64,000 bases of DNA from Bdellovibrio bacteriovorus (GCF_001592745.1 NZ_LUKD01000001.1:379384-443383); one strand, 5' to 3'. Numbered from the stretch's first letter, positions 16,604-26,558 are shown. The notes: generated by a model from the letters alone, not told the origin. Numbers and translations: made by a program.

Positions 16604-17827
16604 ATGAAAACCGTCATGACATTTTTATCCGTTCTGTCTTTGTCATTACCTGCTGTGGCGGAGCCGTCAGCCGCGGGTGCTGCGACAGCGGCGGTTGAAC
16701 CTTTGACACCCGATGAATTGATCGCTGTCGGCCTTGAAGAAGTACCGGTCAACTTAAAAGCCATCATTAAAAAAATTGACGCTCTTCCCGCCGCGGTCTC
16801 CGCTATGGATCCAGGCGCTCAACTGGTCATCCCGGAACTGCCTTCCTTTAAAAAAGGTTTTCAAGCTTATGAAGCCAATCGCAAAACCTGCATCAATGAC
16901 CAAACCCGTGCCGCAAAACTATGTCGCGAAGAAACTTCTCCGAACTTGCAAACAACTTTGCAAGGTGTGAACTTGGTTCTAGCAGGCGTAAACAGTTTGG
17001 CCGTCAACGACGCCTGTAAGTCGTTTTCAAAAGCAATGACCTTGGCTCAGGCCGGAATCACGGCTTACACCGTCGCCTGCGGGGCCATGCAGAAGAAATG
17101 TGATTTATCGTGTTCAGCAGCTGCGAGTGGAATGAAAGAAATGATCCAGGCCCTGCACGTTTCAAAAGCCACCTGCACACCAGGGCAGACCGGCGCAGGG
17201 TGCACGGAAGGAATGAGCCAGTTAGAATCACTGTATAACAAAGCTTACACAGAGATGAAAAAAGAGATCAGTCTCCAAAGCAAAAAAACTCTGCACTCAA
17301 AAGAGCAGCTTTGTAAAAAGACTTACGGTCTTCTTTTGGCTTCTTCCGCAGCGTCCTTGGTATCCATTGTATCATCGTTAAAGCAGGGTAAATCCTGTGA
17401 TGAAGAATCAAACGGAAGCGAAGGTGGTGGTGGCGGAACCGCGGCTGTCGCGCTCAGTGAAAAGCAGGAAACAACATCGTCCCAAACTGCGACGCCTTCA
17501 CAATCTTCAGCAACACCGACCCGTGCAACGGAAGTTGCCCCAAGCCTCTCGTCCTCTCCAACTAGCTCCGCAGCGTCGGAATCAGCGAATAGAACGTCTG
17601 ATACGGTGGCCATCGAGGCACCCAACTCTCGTCGCGAACTAGCTTCTTCTCCTACTGAGACTGTCCCAAGTCAGGATTCAGAATTAAGAAAGTATTTACC
17701 GGGAGGAAGCAAAGCGGCCGCTTCCGTATCCGCAGACCCGCACCCAGACATCACCAGTGCAGGCGGGAAATCAAACTTTGAGAAAATGCGAAATCGGTTT
17801 TGGGAGTTGGGACTGCAGGGCGATTAA
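16604..17827 (+). CDS. secreted cysteine-rich protein of unknown function
   Basis: A 407-residue protein with a signal peptide (cleavage after AVA, near residue 19). The first half of the mature protein is helical with about ten cysteines in pairs (KTCIND, AAKLCREE, VNDACKS, TVACGAMQKKCDLSC, KATCTPG, GAGCTEG), which suggests disulfides in the periplasm or outside. From about residue 270 it turns into a Ser/Thr/Ala-rich low-complexity region after a Gly run, then ends with a short charged tail. I recognise no family. GGGGA precedes the ATG. It converges with the membrane-anchored protein at 17830-18540, with only two bases between stops. Confidence 0.75.
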   Translation: MKTVMTFLSVLSLSLPAVAEPSAAGAATAAVEPLTPDELIAVGLEEVPVNLKAIIKKIDALPAAVSAMDPGAQLVIPELPSFKKGFQAYEANRKTCINDQTRAAKLCREETSPNLQTTLQGVNLVLAGVNSLAVNDACKSFSKAMTLAQAGITAYTVACGAMQKKCDLSCSAAASGMKEMIQALHVSKATCTPGQTGAGCTEGMSQLESLYNKAYTEMKKEISLQSKKTLHSKEQLCKKTYGLLLASSAASLVSIVSSLKQGKSCDEESNGSEGGGGGTAAVALSEKQETTSSQTATPSQSSATPTRATEVAPSLSSSPTSSAASESANRTSDTVAIEAPNSRRELASSPTETVPSQDSELRKYLPGGSKAAASVSADPHPDITSAGGKSNFEKMRNRFWELGLQGD

Positions 17828-17829
17828 AA

Positions 17830-18540
17830 CTATTTGCGAAGTTCCAAAGAAGATTCAGCAAGATTGTTTTCCTGCTGGTATCTGACGTTTTCCCAGATCT
17901 TTTTACTGACCGGACCTGGCAACAATCTTTCAATCTCGGATTTCTTCTGAGGTTGCAAGGCGGACCACTGATAAAGCACTTCCGCTTTCACTTCTCCTAA
18001 AGATTTACGAGCTTCCAGACTGTTTGATTTATCTTCGATATATCCATTGCTCACGACATCTTTTAAAACCCCTAAAGCTTCCCCATTCGGAGCGTCTTGC
18101 AGCGACTCTAAAAGAAGGTCTAAAGCCACGTTTTGCAAGATCACCTCATCGACGGTCAACGCGGGGGCTTGCAAAAGCTCACTGAGTGATGAAATCACCC
18201 GGTGGTTCTTTAGCAATTCCTGTCGCTCTTTTTTTTCTGTTTCATCCAAGAAAACTTTCCGATGCATGCGATGAAATGCACTGAGCTCTTTTTTGTAGGC
18301 GTAGTCTTTCCACACGGGAGCACTTTCACCCTTGCGGGCCTCAGGAACCTCCGATGTGGGATTTTGCACTATCGCCGTCGGACCGTCTGACGCCGGAGAC
18401 GCTGGCGCCTCGGGAGAATGTTGCTCGACGCTGGGCTTTTCGTTAGGGCTGTCGTTTTTAACAGAAAGAGAAGTCATGACTAGCATGACTCCTCCGACTG
18501 CAACCGCCCCCACCGCTATGGCTAGCTGTTTTTTATTCAT
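17830..18540 (-). CDS. single-pass membrane protein of unknown function, partner of the Hint lipoprotein
   Basis: The 236-residue protein has an N-terminal membrane anchor (residues 5-27), a Pro/Ser/Glu-rich linker to about 75, and a helical charged C-terminal domain likely to lie in the periplasm. No family is recognised. The stop of the upstream lipoprotein gene and this ATG are separated by one base (TAA-G-ATG), which argues for translational coupling and for a shared role with that Hint-domain lipoprotein. The sequence shows no catalytic motif. Confidence 0.7.
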   Translation of the reverse strand: MNKKQLAIAVGAVAVGGVMLVMTSLSVKNDSPNEKPSVEQHSPEAPASPASDGPTAIVQNPTSEVPEARKGESAPVWKDYAYKKELSAFHRMHRKVFLDETEKKERQELLKNHRVISSLSELLQAPALTVDEVILQNVALDLLLESLQDAPNGEALGVLKDVVSNGYIEDKSNSLEARKSLGEVKAEVLYQWSALQPQKKSEIERLLPGPVSKKIWENVRYQQENNLAESSLELRK

Positions 18541-18541
18541 C

Positions 18542-21283
18542 TTAGAATGCTCCGCGAGTGAGAGTTTTTCTGAACAAGGATCTATTCAACTCTTTCGCAC
18601 CGTCATTTTGGAAGTAAGCCGAACCATTCAAGTATCCATTTAGCACAAGGATATTGTGATGGATCGCTGTTGACTGTACGAAGATGTTATAGACTTTACC
18701 TGTGTATTTCATTGGTGTGATTGATACGATCTCATCCAAGACACCACCTAATTGCACCAGGTCCTCGCCCACTTTGAAGTCTTTCGCTGACTGCATGAAG
18801 CCATTCGAAGCTACAAGTGGATGGTTTGGAGTTACTTTAATTGAGCGGCCCGATTTCATACGCATCAACAAGATGTCGTGTTCCGTATCAAGAAGCTCTG
18901 TCACCCACTGATCCACTTTCGTTTTTTGGATAGCTTTACTTCCCATGCTTTGAGCACTTTGCAATGAAGCTACGAAGGCATAATTCTTCGTCAAGGCTTC
19001 AATGAATGGAACGTACTTCATATCCGTGTTACCTGCTTCTTGGGCAAGAATCAGCTGTTCAGGTGTGGCACATGAAGACACACACACTGTCGCTACGTAC
19101 ACCGTAGATGGCATAGTACATGCCGCATTTTTCGAAGTTGGTGCAATCCATGGTTTTTCTGGGTTGTAAGCACGATCCATGAATGTTGGATACAAGTGCT
19201 GACCGCTAGAATTCAGAGCCACAGATGTCTTACCTGATTTCACTTTCACGTCATCGAACTGAGCCAGGAATTCTTTAATGATTGGCAATTGATCCTGACA
19301 TTTCACCATCCACTCATAACGACCTTGCGCTTGAGAATTGCTTAAGCTGTCTTGCGAACAACGTCTTGCGACGTAGTCACGGCAGTAACTTTCAGCCACC
19401 CAAGGACCATATTGAGTCTCTGTACCTTCCAACTGAACTTTGTGGTCGATACAAGCGTAAGTGCTGACTTTCGTCACATCACGCTTATTCACGATCACAC
19501 CGATCTGATTTGCTGGACATGTTTGTGAGCTGTTAGCTTCTTCAACCGAAGTTGAAGATTCCTGTCTGCGTACAGCTTCTGGGTTGCCGTCACAAACTCT
19601 TTCTTCCACTGGCATAGCTTGACCGGCACAACGTTCGTTACCTACTTGTGTTCCTTTGTCATCAACACACACGAAGATACGTGACTGTTTACCACCACAG
19701 TCCGCAGTACAAGCTGTGAAGTTTTCTGTCGGAACGTATTTATATGTAGGACATGCACCTGGAGTTTTAATAGAACCCTGGTGAGTATTTGAACTTACGA
19801 TTTGACCGTCTTTACAAGTTTGATCTGACACTTCTGTGAAGATATCAAAGAAACCTGTTTCACCGAAAGCACAAGTCAATGGAACTTTCACCTCACCAGT
19901 CACAACATCTGTTTTTACCGTGCCATGGGAACCGAAGTCACCACAACCATTGTGACAAGAGTTTTGGTTGAAAGTATCTGATCCGGAAAGAACTCCGTTA
20001 TTACAAACTCTTTCTTGAGACACGCTCGCGCAAGAACCTGCAGGAGTGCTAGTCGAGTACAATACTTTAGATCCACCATGAGGAAGAACACTTCCATCTG
20101 GCAATCTGCAAGATTGGCCTTCACAAGAACCTTCATTAGTGACTTCTTTTGAGCGAGAGATTTCTACCCAGCTCAATTTTTCACCACTCAACTGACACTG
20201 TTCTTTGATCACGTCACGGTAAGAAATTTCTTTCGTCCCGTTTAATCCGCAGGCCACCGTCTCTGAATAGATGTCACCTTGAGATTCGCGGATTTGATCT
20301 TTCACCTGACATGAACCAGGAACTTCTGGTTCTGGTGTGGGTTCTGGTTCAGGATCTACAGTTCCTTTAGTCACTGTGATGGAATGCTTCAAGTTGAAAA
20401 GAACTTGGTTTGTGTCGCCTTTTAATAAAACGGCGCTCACTTCAAAAGTACCTTCAGCCGCATAAGTATGCTGAACGTTTTGACCTGAAGCACTTCCACC
20501 ATCACCGAAGGCCCAACGGATTGCACCGACTTGATCCGCCAAACATTGCGGCATATATAAAGACAAGCTGACTGGGGAACCGACTTTGGCTTCAGAAGGA
20601 CCTGAAATCGCCGCCGCTGCCGTACAAACCACCTGATCTTCTTCTTCAGAAATCACGATGGTTTGCGAAAGCATTTTTTCACCACCCGGATTGCCGACAA
20701 CCAACACTTTCACCGTGTAAGTACCAGGTTGAGCGTAAGTATGTTGGATGGCGTCCATAGAACTCACAGAAGGAGTTCCGTCACCAAATGTCCAATAGGC
20801 ATCTAGTAAAGTCATATTCTCAGGAATACCAACATCAAATGTCACCGGTTGACCGGCTACACCTACGGTAGGAGCGATCATCACAGGTTCACTGGCGACA
20901 ACCACTGTTTTAAAAGAGACTTCTTGAGACGTCGTACCGCTCACGTCTTGAACTGACGCCGTCATCACGTAAGTACCGGCCTTTTTATAGACCGATGTTA
21001 CGCTGGTCGCCGTTCTTGATGAACCCCCTGCAGCTTTCCACACAACTTCTTGTGCACTATCGCAGGACAACTGCTCGTTGAGCTTGTATTGGATCGCTTC
21101 GTTGGTCTGGCCTACCGACTCACCTTCGATTTTAAGGTTGGCCGTGCTGACCTTTTGCGAACCCGGTTTGCAGGTCAGCGTGGAACTAGATAGATCCATC
21201 ACTTCGCTGCTCTCTTGAGCCTTCTGACACCCCACCGACAGTAACAACAATCCTGTTGCAACTAAACGCATCCCTCTGTTCAT
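18542..21283 (-). CDS. PKD/TSP1-like lipoprotein with C-terminal Hint domain
   Basis: A 913-residue surface-type lipoprotein with lipobox LSVGC (Cys19). Three PKD-like domains follow (about 45-125, 130-210 and 220-300), the last two with FGDG and HTYA. A Pro/Glu spacer and a cysteine-rich region (about 325-735) come next, including a thrombospondin type-1-like piece (FTACTADCGGKQSRIFVC). The C terminus from Cys738 is a Hint domain: SSCATPEQLIL matches intein block A, SIKVTPNHPLV matches block B (Thr818, His821), and KVYNIFVQS with HHNILVLNG matches blocks F and G. Hint domains self-cleave or splice through an N-terminal Cys. The usual terminal His-Asn is replaced, so cleavage is likelier than splicing. 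Confidence 0.8.
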   Translation of the reverse strand: MNRGMRLVATGLLLLSVGCQKAQESSEVMDLSSSTLTCKPGSQKVSTANLKIEGESVGQTNEAIQYKLNEQLSCDSAQEVVWKAAGGSSRTATSVTSVYKKAGTYVMTASVQDVSGTTSQEVSFKTVVVASEPVMIAPTVGVAGQPVTFDVGIPENMTLLDAYWTFGDGTPSVSSMDAIQHTYAQPGTYTVKVLVVGNPGGEKMLSQTIVISEEEDQVVCTAAAAISGPSEAKVGSPVSLSLYMPQCLADQVGAIRWAFGDGGSASGQNVQHTYAAEGTFEVSAVLLKGDTNQVLFNLKHSITVTKGTVDPEPEPTPEPEVPGSCQVKDQIRESQGDIYSETVACGLNGTKEISYRDVIKEQCQLSGEKLSWVEISRSKEVTNEGSCEGQSCRLPDGSVLPHGGSKVLYSTSTPAGSCASVSQERVCNNGVLSGSDTFNQNSCHNGCGDFGSHGTVKTDVVTGEVKVPLTCAFGETGFFDIFTEVSDQTCKDGQIVSSNTHQGSIKTPGACPTYKYVPTENFTACTADCGGKQSRIFVCVDDKGTQVGNERCAGQAMPVEERVCDGNPEAVRRQESSTSVEEANSSQTCPANQIGVIVNKRDVTKVSTYACIDHKVQLEGTETQYGPWVAESYCRDYVARRCSQDSLSNSQAQGRYEWMVKCQDQLPIIKEFLAQFDDVKVKSGKTSVALNSSGQHLYPTFMDRAYNPEKPWIAPTSKNAACTMPSTVYVATVCVSSCATPEQLILAQEAGNTDMKYVPFIEALTKNYAFVASLQSAQSMGSKAIQKTKVDQWVTELLDTEHDILLMRMKSGRSIKVTPNHPLVASNGFMQSAKDFKVGEDLVQLGGVLDEIVSITPMKYTGKVYNIFVQSTAIHHNILVLNGYLNGSAYFQNDGAKELNRSLFRKTLTRGAF

Positions 21284-21456
21284 GGAAAACTCCTGGGTTG
21301 GTAATTCTTATGTTTAATTCTCAACCCAATCTTCGTACGGTCTCAACTTTTTTAAGGGTGTTGGATCATCATGACTTAGTGGACTCTCTAAAGATTTGAC
21401 GCTTTAAAAAGGATTTTTAGAAGTTCATTTTTTTGTCGAAAGTTTGTTCAGGCTTC

Positions 21457-23325
21457 CTATGTCGTCAAGAGACGTTTCGGGAAAAGCAGGGTGACCGTCG
21501 TCCCAGAATCCGCGCCTACAGCGGAATGCACGGATTGCACTTCGATGACTCCATCAAAAAGTCGCATATAATCGCTGACCAGGGTCGTGCCTAGCCCTGT
21601 ACCGGTTTCGTTAGCTGTACCTCGGCGAGAAAAGAGCTTTTTTCCTTTAAAGATATTCTCAAGCTCCTCGGGAGGAATACCGGTCCCTTCGTCTTTCACT
21701 ACAATGCCGATATGTTCATCGCGTTCGACGTAGGAAAGAGTGATTGACTTTCCGGATGCGGAAAATTTGATCGCATTAGATAAAAGATTTAGAAGAACCT
21801 GATTTACCAGCGCCGAATGATCTGCTTTGACGTATTTTCCTGAAGGAACGCGCGAATGAACCCGGATGTTTTTGTTTTCTAATTGCCAGGCGCAGTGCTG
21901 AACAGCCTCTGCACACGCCAGACTTAACTCGACCAGTTGTAACGGAGCCTTGGATTTCAAGGAGTAGACGACTTCTTCATTACGAACCGAATGCAGGATC
22001 TTATCCAGACGCTGAATAGTAAGATTGATCTTTTGCGCGTGTTCACGAACCTTAGGGTGCTCGGCCAGTTCTTCGAGCATTTCTGAATGGTACATCAAAC
22101 CGGATACGGTGTTTGCTACGTCGTGAGAAAGGACACGAACCAAACGATGGTAACGGTCTTTGTCCCCCGCAGCCTGCTGTGCTTGGCGCTTTTCACGGTC
22201 CAATGTTTTGAGTTTGTACGCCAGTCCCAATGACAGGACCAACATTTCTCCAAGATTCGCAAAAAGCAACGAATATTGAGTGACGGAATTTGCTTTCACA
22301 AACCCATGCAAAGAGCCAATCCAGAAAAATGTTCCAATGAATACCACAAGCCAGCTAGCAAGAAAGTACAGCGCCAATTTGTTTTTAAACTTCACTAATG
22401 AATAGACGCCACAGAAAATAAAAAAGAGAATAGCTCCAGCGATGGAAAGATCAATCCAGTATCCAAAAATGAAGAGTTCACGATGGGTGGGAGCAAAAAA
22501 ACTCGCAAGCATCGTCACTATCCCCAACCCGCAGAAGACGGCTGTTCCGTAGTAACCCACGGAAAAATTTTTAGTGATATTCAAAAACCGTCGAACGAAG
22601 ACTGAAGCAGTAAAAAGGGTCACTGACGAAAAGAACATTAAATAGTTTGAGAAAACGAAGTCGGGAGTGGGTATTAAATACGTATCAAAAACACCATGAA
22701 GAACCATGGCGGTTACACCAAAGCTTAACGCGAAAAAAGCGTAACTAATATGATCTTTTTGCGAGGTCGCCAGACCCACAAAGAAGTTATAAACAACCAA
22801 AGACAGAATCCCACCTATATAAAAGAAGAAGACGGCTTTGGCGGTTTCTTCCTCTTTAAGAAATGTCGCTTCATCAATCACCTGCACTTTTGTATTTAAG
22901 GCGTGATGGGAACTTCTTTTTAGATACAGGACTTCTTCACTATGAGGAGGAAGTTCGAGGGGAAACGCGCCGAGCCTTGAGGGATAAAGACGTCTATTAA
23001 GAGGAACACCGGGACCAGAAATTTGCGCAACACCATCTGCTCCATATAATGAAAGACGGCCTGCCAATGGCGAATCTAAAAACAAAATTTTCTTTTCGGT
23101 TGTCGGTGACTCGTTTTGCAATTCGATTCGGATCCAAAGATCTTCTGCGCTATAGCCCATGGCAATTTCGGGCTCTTGAAAAGATGTAAATGAGACATCT
23201 GCGGGATTTTCTATCTGAGGAGAGCTTACTCCCGCCGATAAATTCATTGAAATGCTTGCAAATGCATTCGCAGAAACTAGGAATGAGAACGCAATGATGT
23301 AATACCGAAGTTGAACCAGCGACAT
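21457..23325 (-). CDS. 7TMR-DISM sensor histidine kinase
   Basis: A 622-residue kinase from the ATG at 23325, where a signal peptide begins (SFLVSANAFA). The periplasmic sensor (about 25-180) is of the 7TMR-DISM extracellular type, seven membrane segments span about 190-390, and the kinase core follows. The H-box reads RVLSHDVANTVSGLMYHSEM, the N-box NLLSNAIKFS, and the G-boxes VKDEGTGIPPEEL and GTGLGTTLVSDYM. No receiver is attached and no response regulator gene is adjacent. A longer frame back to 23571 exists but would overlap the DUF1254 gene and hide the signal peptide. No clear Shine-Dalgarno is seen. Confidence 0.88.
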   Translation of the reverse strand: MSLVQLRYYIIAFSFLVSANAFASISMNLSAGVSSPQIENPADVSFTSFQEPEIAMGYSAEDLWIRIELQNESPTTEKKILFLDSPLAGRLSLYGADGVAQISGPGVPLNRRLYPSRLGAFPLELPPHSEEVLYLKRSSHHALNTKVQVIDEATFLKEEETAKAVFFFYIGGILSLVVYNFFVGLATSQKDHISYAFFALSFGVTAMVLHGVFDTYLIPTPDFVFSNYLMFFSSVTLFTASVFVRRFLNITKNFSVGYYGTAVFCGLGIVTMLASFFAPTHRELFIFGYWIDLSIAGAILFFIFCGVYSLVKFKNKLALYFLASWLVVFIGTFFWIGSLHGFVKANSVTQYSLLFANLGEMLVLSLGLAYKLKTLDREKRQAQQAAGDKDRYHRLVRVLSHDVANTVSGLMYHSEMLEELAEHPKVREHAQKINLTIQRLDKILHSVRNEEVVYSLKSKAPLQLVELSLACAEAVQHCAWQLENKNIRVHSRVPSGKYVKADHSALVNQVLLNLLSNAIKFSASGKSITLSYVERDEHIGIVVKDEGTGIPPEELENIFKGKKLFSRRGTANETGTGLGTTLVSDYMRLFDGVIEVQSVHSAVGADSGTTVTLLFPKRLLTT

Positions 23326-23438
23326 GTGGAATTCATTATTGTTCGCGAAGGCAACGAGGTCAACACATCTCCATCCGCGAACGAAGCCGGTGCCATCAAT
23401 GCCTTTAGATGAAATAGAATTGTCCGCAGTGACGAAAG

Positions 23439-24845
23439 CTATTTTTTGGAAAGTGCCGAAGGATTGACGGCTGTCATGCTTGGCTTTTTCCAAAGCCCTT
23501 CTTGCACTTCTTTTGTCGGCGCATACATTCTGAGTACGGCAACGAAGGGTCCGGAAGGTGCGGGCAACCAATTGGCTTCTTTTGATGTTCCGGGAGAATG
23601 CCGTTGAATATAAACCGTCAAGCCACCGTCACTATCGCGCTTAAGCTCGGAAAGCGCACTTGAGCTGATCGCATAGCGGTTCAGCGAATTCTTAGACAGA
23701 TACAAATTTTCGTCATACATGGTTAAGGACCAAAAAGCCTTTACCGGCGGCAGGTTGTTTTTTGTAAATCGCAAAGTGTAGTTATACTTCGAAGCATCTA
23801 ACTTTTCACCGTCGTTGATTTCATCCACGCGCCAAGCAACAGTCACCGCTTCTTCTCGAGAGCTTCCATAGAGTCCGATGTAAGCTCCCACTGCGCGGTT
23901 GAGGTAATTCTCTTTAAAAAATTTTCGTGAGCCGTAAAGATTTCGGGTATCACCCGTATTGTGCGCGACCTCTTGGATCTCGGCCAAACCTTCGGCGAAC
24001 CCTTTTCGAAGAGCCGCGCGCTGTTCAGGATTCAGTCTCGCTAGTTCAAAAGAGCTTCCCGGTATAAGCCCCAAACTTTCGAAATCCGCGCGAAGCGCTT
24101 TTTCATTTTTCAACACCGGCGCCAAGCTGAGAACAAAATTAAAGGCTGAAAAATAGGCATCTGGATCGTTTTTATCCAGAACAGGTGGAAAAGTCACAGC
24201 TGGCTTTACAGGAGGCGATGCCGTCTTCTGAAAAGCACTCAGAGGTAACGCCTGATATTGAGATTGCAGGGACTGAACCTTATCAAGATCCTCAGAATTT
24301 AAAATTTGCATGCGAAATAATGCCAGCGCAAATTCGGTCTCGACCTTAATGACACGCTGAAATCCCGCAGTGCTTCCGCTCCAATGCGGCCCGACGATTA
24401 AGAAAGGCCCGTCTTCCCTACCGTCTTTTCGAGTGCCGATGTAGTCTTCATTGTAGGTGTAAAGATCCACGATTTGAACAGAGTGATAACGATCCTTCGT
24501 GATCTTAGGAAGAGAAATCACGAAAGGCTCTGCACGTAAATCCATCAACAAGTAACCGTAGCCCACATCGAGGTTTTGCGAAGGAACGCGGATGTTTGCA
24601 TTCGGCAAAGAGACTGTGGTGCGCAAAGTATTCACCGTGGCTTTAAAAGACTTTGAATCGCGGTTATAAAATTGATCGTAAATAACACGGACATTTTCGA
24701 CCATGGGGTAGGCATAAATAGTCGCTTTTTTGGCAAGCATTTCTAAGTGACGTGTGCGGGCATCTTCGGATTGAGCATACACGGTGCTCGGAAACAAAAA
24801 CGTCAACACCACCAGCCACATCATACACCCCCACACGATTACCAT
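23439..24845 (-). CDS. secreted DUF1254/DUF1214 protein
   Basis: The 468-residue protein starts with a signal peptide ending STVYAQ. The DUF1254 part (about 35-165) has KKATIYAYPMV, NANIRVPSQNLDVGYG and LPKITKDRYHSVQIVDLYTY. The DUF1214 part (about 330-460) has WSLTMYDENLYLSKNSLNRY and ends with WLPAPSGPFVAVLRMYAP. The family is widespread in bacteria and its biochemical role is not settled. The start at 24845 has a poor site; an ATG eight codons further in follows GGGGG and may be the true one. The 7TMR kinase follows 113 bases downstream on the same strand. Confidence 0.85.
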   Translation of the reverse strand: MVIVWGCMMWLVVLTFLFPSTVYAQSEDARTRHLEMLAKKATIYAYPMVENVRVIYDQFYNRDSKSFKATVNTLRTTVSLPNANIRVPSQNLDVGYGYLLMDLRAEPFVISLPKITKDRYHSVQIVDLYTYNEDYIGTRKDGREDGPFLIVGPHWSGSTAGFQRVIKVETEFALALFRMQILNSEDLDKVQSLQSQYQALPLSAFQKTASPPVKPAVTFPPVLDKNDPDAYFSAFNFVLSLAPVLKNEKALRADFESLGLIPGSSFELARLNPEQRAALRKGFAEGLAEIQEVAHNTGDTRNLYGSRKFFKENYLNRAVGAYIGLYGSSREEAVTVAWRVDEINDGEKLDASKYNYTLRFTKNNLPPVKAFWSLTMYDENLYLSKNSLNRYAISSSALSELKRDSDGGLTVYIQRHSPGTSKEANWLPAPSGPFVAVLRMYAPTKEVQEGLWKKPSMTAVNPSALSKK

Positions 24846-24860
24846 CCTAACGACAAAAAA

Positions 24861-24886
24861 AAAGAGGAGTCCAAAGACTCCTCTTT
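24861..24886 (-). terminator. rho-independent terminator of the SH3-YkuD gene
   Basis: AAAGAGGAGTC-CAAA-GACTCCTCTTT is an eleven-base-pair stem. On the minus strand it is followed by a run of U (24854-24862). It lies between the transpeptidase stop and the DUF1254 start, so it separates the two transcripts. Confidence 0.88.
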
Positions 24887-24920
24887 ACATTGAAATTATA
24901 CAGCTACGTGCAATCAAACA

Positions 24921-26354
24921 CTATTTGCCGTTTACCGGTGGGATCACAAACGAGCCCGCTCTGGCATTTAAGAACTCAGGAACAGAGTTTCTAAAGTCCG
25001 CCAAACCGCTGGTACGGACCGCCCCATTTGTCGCTTGATAGCTTGGATGCGCGTAGTTCGCAAAACGACCTTCGTCAATTAGGAAGTAACCACGGAAGTT
25101 CGAACCGTTTTTAACTTTGTCATCGATCTCATAACGATCGCCCGATTTTCCAGATGCGGCTGACTTCGAGTAATCAAGCGGCGCTACCGTAGGATAACGA
25201 TCTACTTCGTAGACACCTTGCTCGATCAGATTCACATTCAGAATAGCGCGAATGCCCTGGGCGCGGATCGTGGCGGCATCCGAAGTTAAACCGTTGGATT
25301 CACCAGCGCCATTCGTCAACAACATGTATTGCCATTTGTACGACGAAGTTTGATTCGCGTAGCGACGGTAAGGATAACCTTCACGAGTGGCTTCACGCGC
25401 ATAGACACGGTAAACATCAGTTCCTACCGGCAAAAGATGGCGCATATAGGCCACCGCGCGATTTTCAACACGCGTGCAACCATGCGAGCCCGGATTGGCA
25501 AAGAAGTTAATCATTTTGCCGCGAGTGATTTCGATCGGCTTGGAACCGTCTTTACCCCAGCCCATCGTTCCGTGAATCCATTGATAGTTCACGCCGCCGT
25601 TTTCACCTTCCGGAGTCAGCTTCGCTGCATACCAACCAAAAGCACCATAATTGGACTTCTTACCTTGGTCGTTTTTAACAATCCATCTTTGTGAACCCAT
25701 GTACAGACTCATGCTGTCCGTAATTGGTTTTGGAATCGTGCTGATATCTTGACCTTTGGTGTACCAGCGCGGGTAAAAACCAAGACCGTCTTGATAGAAC
25801 TTCACCCATTCAGAAATCTTTCCATGACCCACCCAGGTTTTGTAGGCATTTGGATCTTCTTCTGAACCTTCCTCAGGACGTCCCACAACCATGTCTGTTT
25901 CCATCACCAAAGTATGAGGACAATCCGGAGTCACCGTGCAACGCTCATACACACGAGTTTTTTCCGTCGCTACGTTTTGAATCACGAAATATTTCGACAA
26001 AGGCAGAACGAACTCTTTTTCAGATAAATAATCTTTAGAGACATAGAGCTCACCTTGATTAGAAATGCTGGAAGACTTCACGATCTTCACTTGCACCAAT
26101 GGGGTCGCTGCATTCAACACATCATACACCTCAACGATATCGTTACGATAAAGTTTCCCGACGATATTGCCTGGAGCGGTCGAGTTGCTAGAACGAACGT
26201 TCAAGGAATCGGCTGAAATATAATAGCGCTTTCCCACCACCAGTTGGTCTTTGGATACTGCCTGCTGAGTCCCTGCTGATTGCGCGTAGGTTACCGCGCC
26301 TGAAGCTGTCACCACTAATGCCGCGAGTGCGGCATTGATCAATGAATTTTTCAT
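24921..26354 (-). CDS. L,D-transpeptidase with SH3-like domain
   Basis: A 477-residue secreted protein with signal peptide ending VTYAQ. Residues about 38-112 form a bacterial SH3-like domain (YYISADSLNVRSS...GKLYRNDIVEVY), which may bind peptidoglycan. The YkuD catalytic domain carries IHGTMGWG (His261) and NPGSHGCTRVENRA with His291, Cys293 and Arg295, so all catalytic residues are present. It should make or swap 3-3 cross-links or attach proteins to peptidoglycan. The ATG at 26354 has GGAG nine bases upstream; a frame starting at 26414 would add 20 residues ahead of the signal peptide and is unlikely. The unusual length after the catalytic Cys (about 180 residues) is not explained. Confidence 0.88.
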   Translation of the reverse strand: MKNSLINAALAALVVTASGAVTYAQSAGTQQAVSKDQLVVGKRYYISADSLNVRSSNSTAPGNIVGKLYRNDIVEVYDVLNAATPLVQVKIVKSSSISNQGELYVSKDYLSEKEFVLPLSKYFVIQNVATEKTRVYERCTVTPDCPHTLVMETDMVVGRPEEGSEEDPNAYKTWVGHGKISEWVKFYQDGLGFYPRWYTKGQDISTIPKPITDSMSLYMGSQRWIVKNDQGKKSNYGAFGWYAAKLTPEGENGGVNYQWIHGTMGWGKDGSKPIEITRGKMINFFANPGSHGCTRVENRAVAYMRHLLPVGTDVYRVYAREATREGYPYRRYANQTSSYKWQYMLLTNGAGESNGLTSDAATIRAQGIRAILNVNLIEQGVYEVDRYPTVAPLDYSKSAASGKSGDRYEIDDKVKNGSNFRGYFLIDEGRFANYAHPSYQATNGAVRTSGLADFRNSVPEFLNARAGSFVIPPVNGK

Positions 26355-26558
26355 GTCATCTCCGTTTAATTGCACATGGAGGCAAAGCAAGAAGCATGGC
26401 ACGGCTAAAAGCAAATCAGTTGGAGTACAAGGTGTCCTTCCCGTTTTTTACATGAAGTAATTCCAGGGACTGCCCTAAATTGTAATTAACCGTAATTTGT
26501 ACTTTCCCCCTTCGGGGATTATTCAATGATTTCCGCTCTTAGACCGAAGGAAGCACTG

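Noticed and set aside
18605-19072. Full self-splicing intein
   Set aside because: No homing endonuclease region, no C-terminal His-Asn followed by Cys/Ser/Thr, and only a short tail after the domain. A Hint processing domain fits better.
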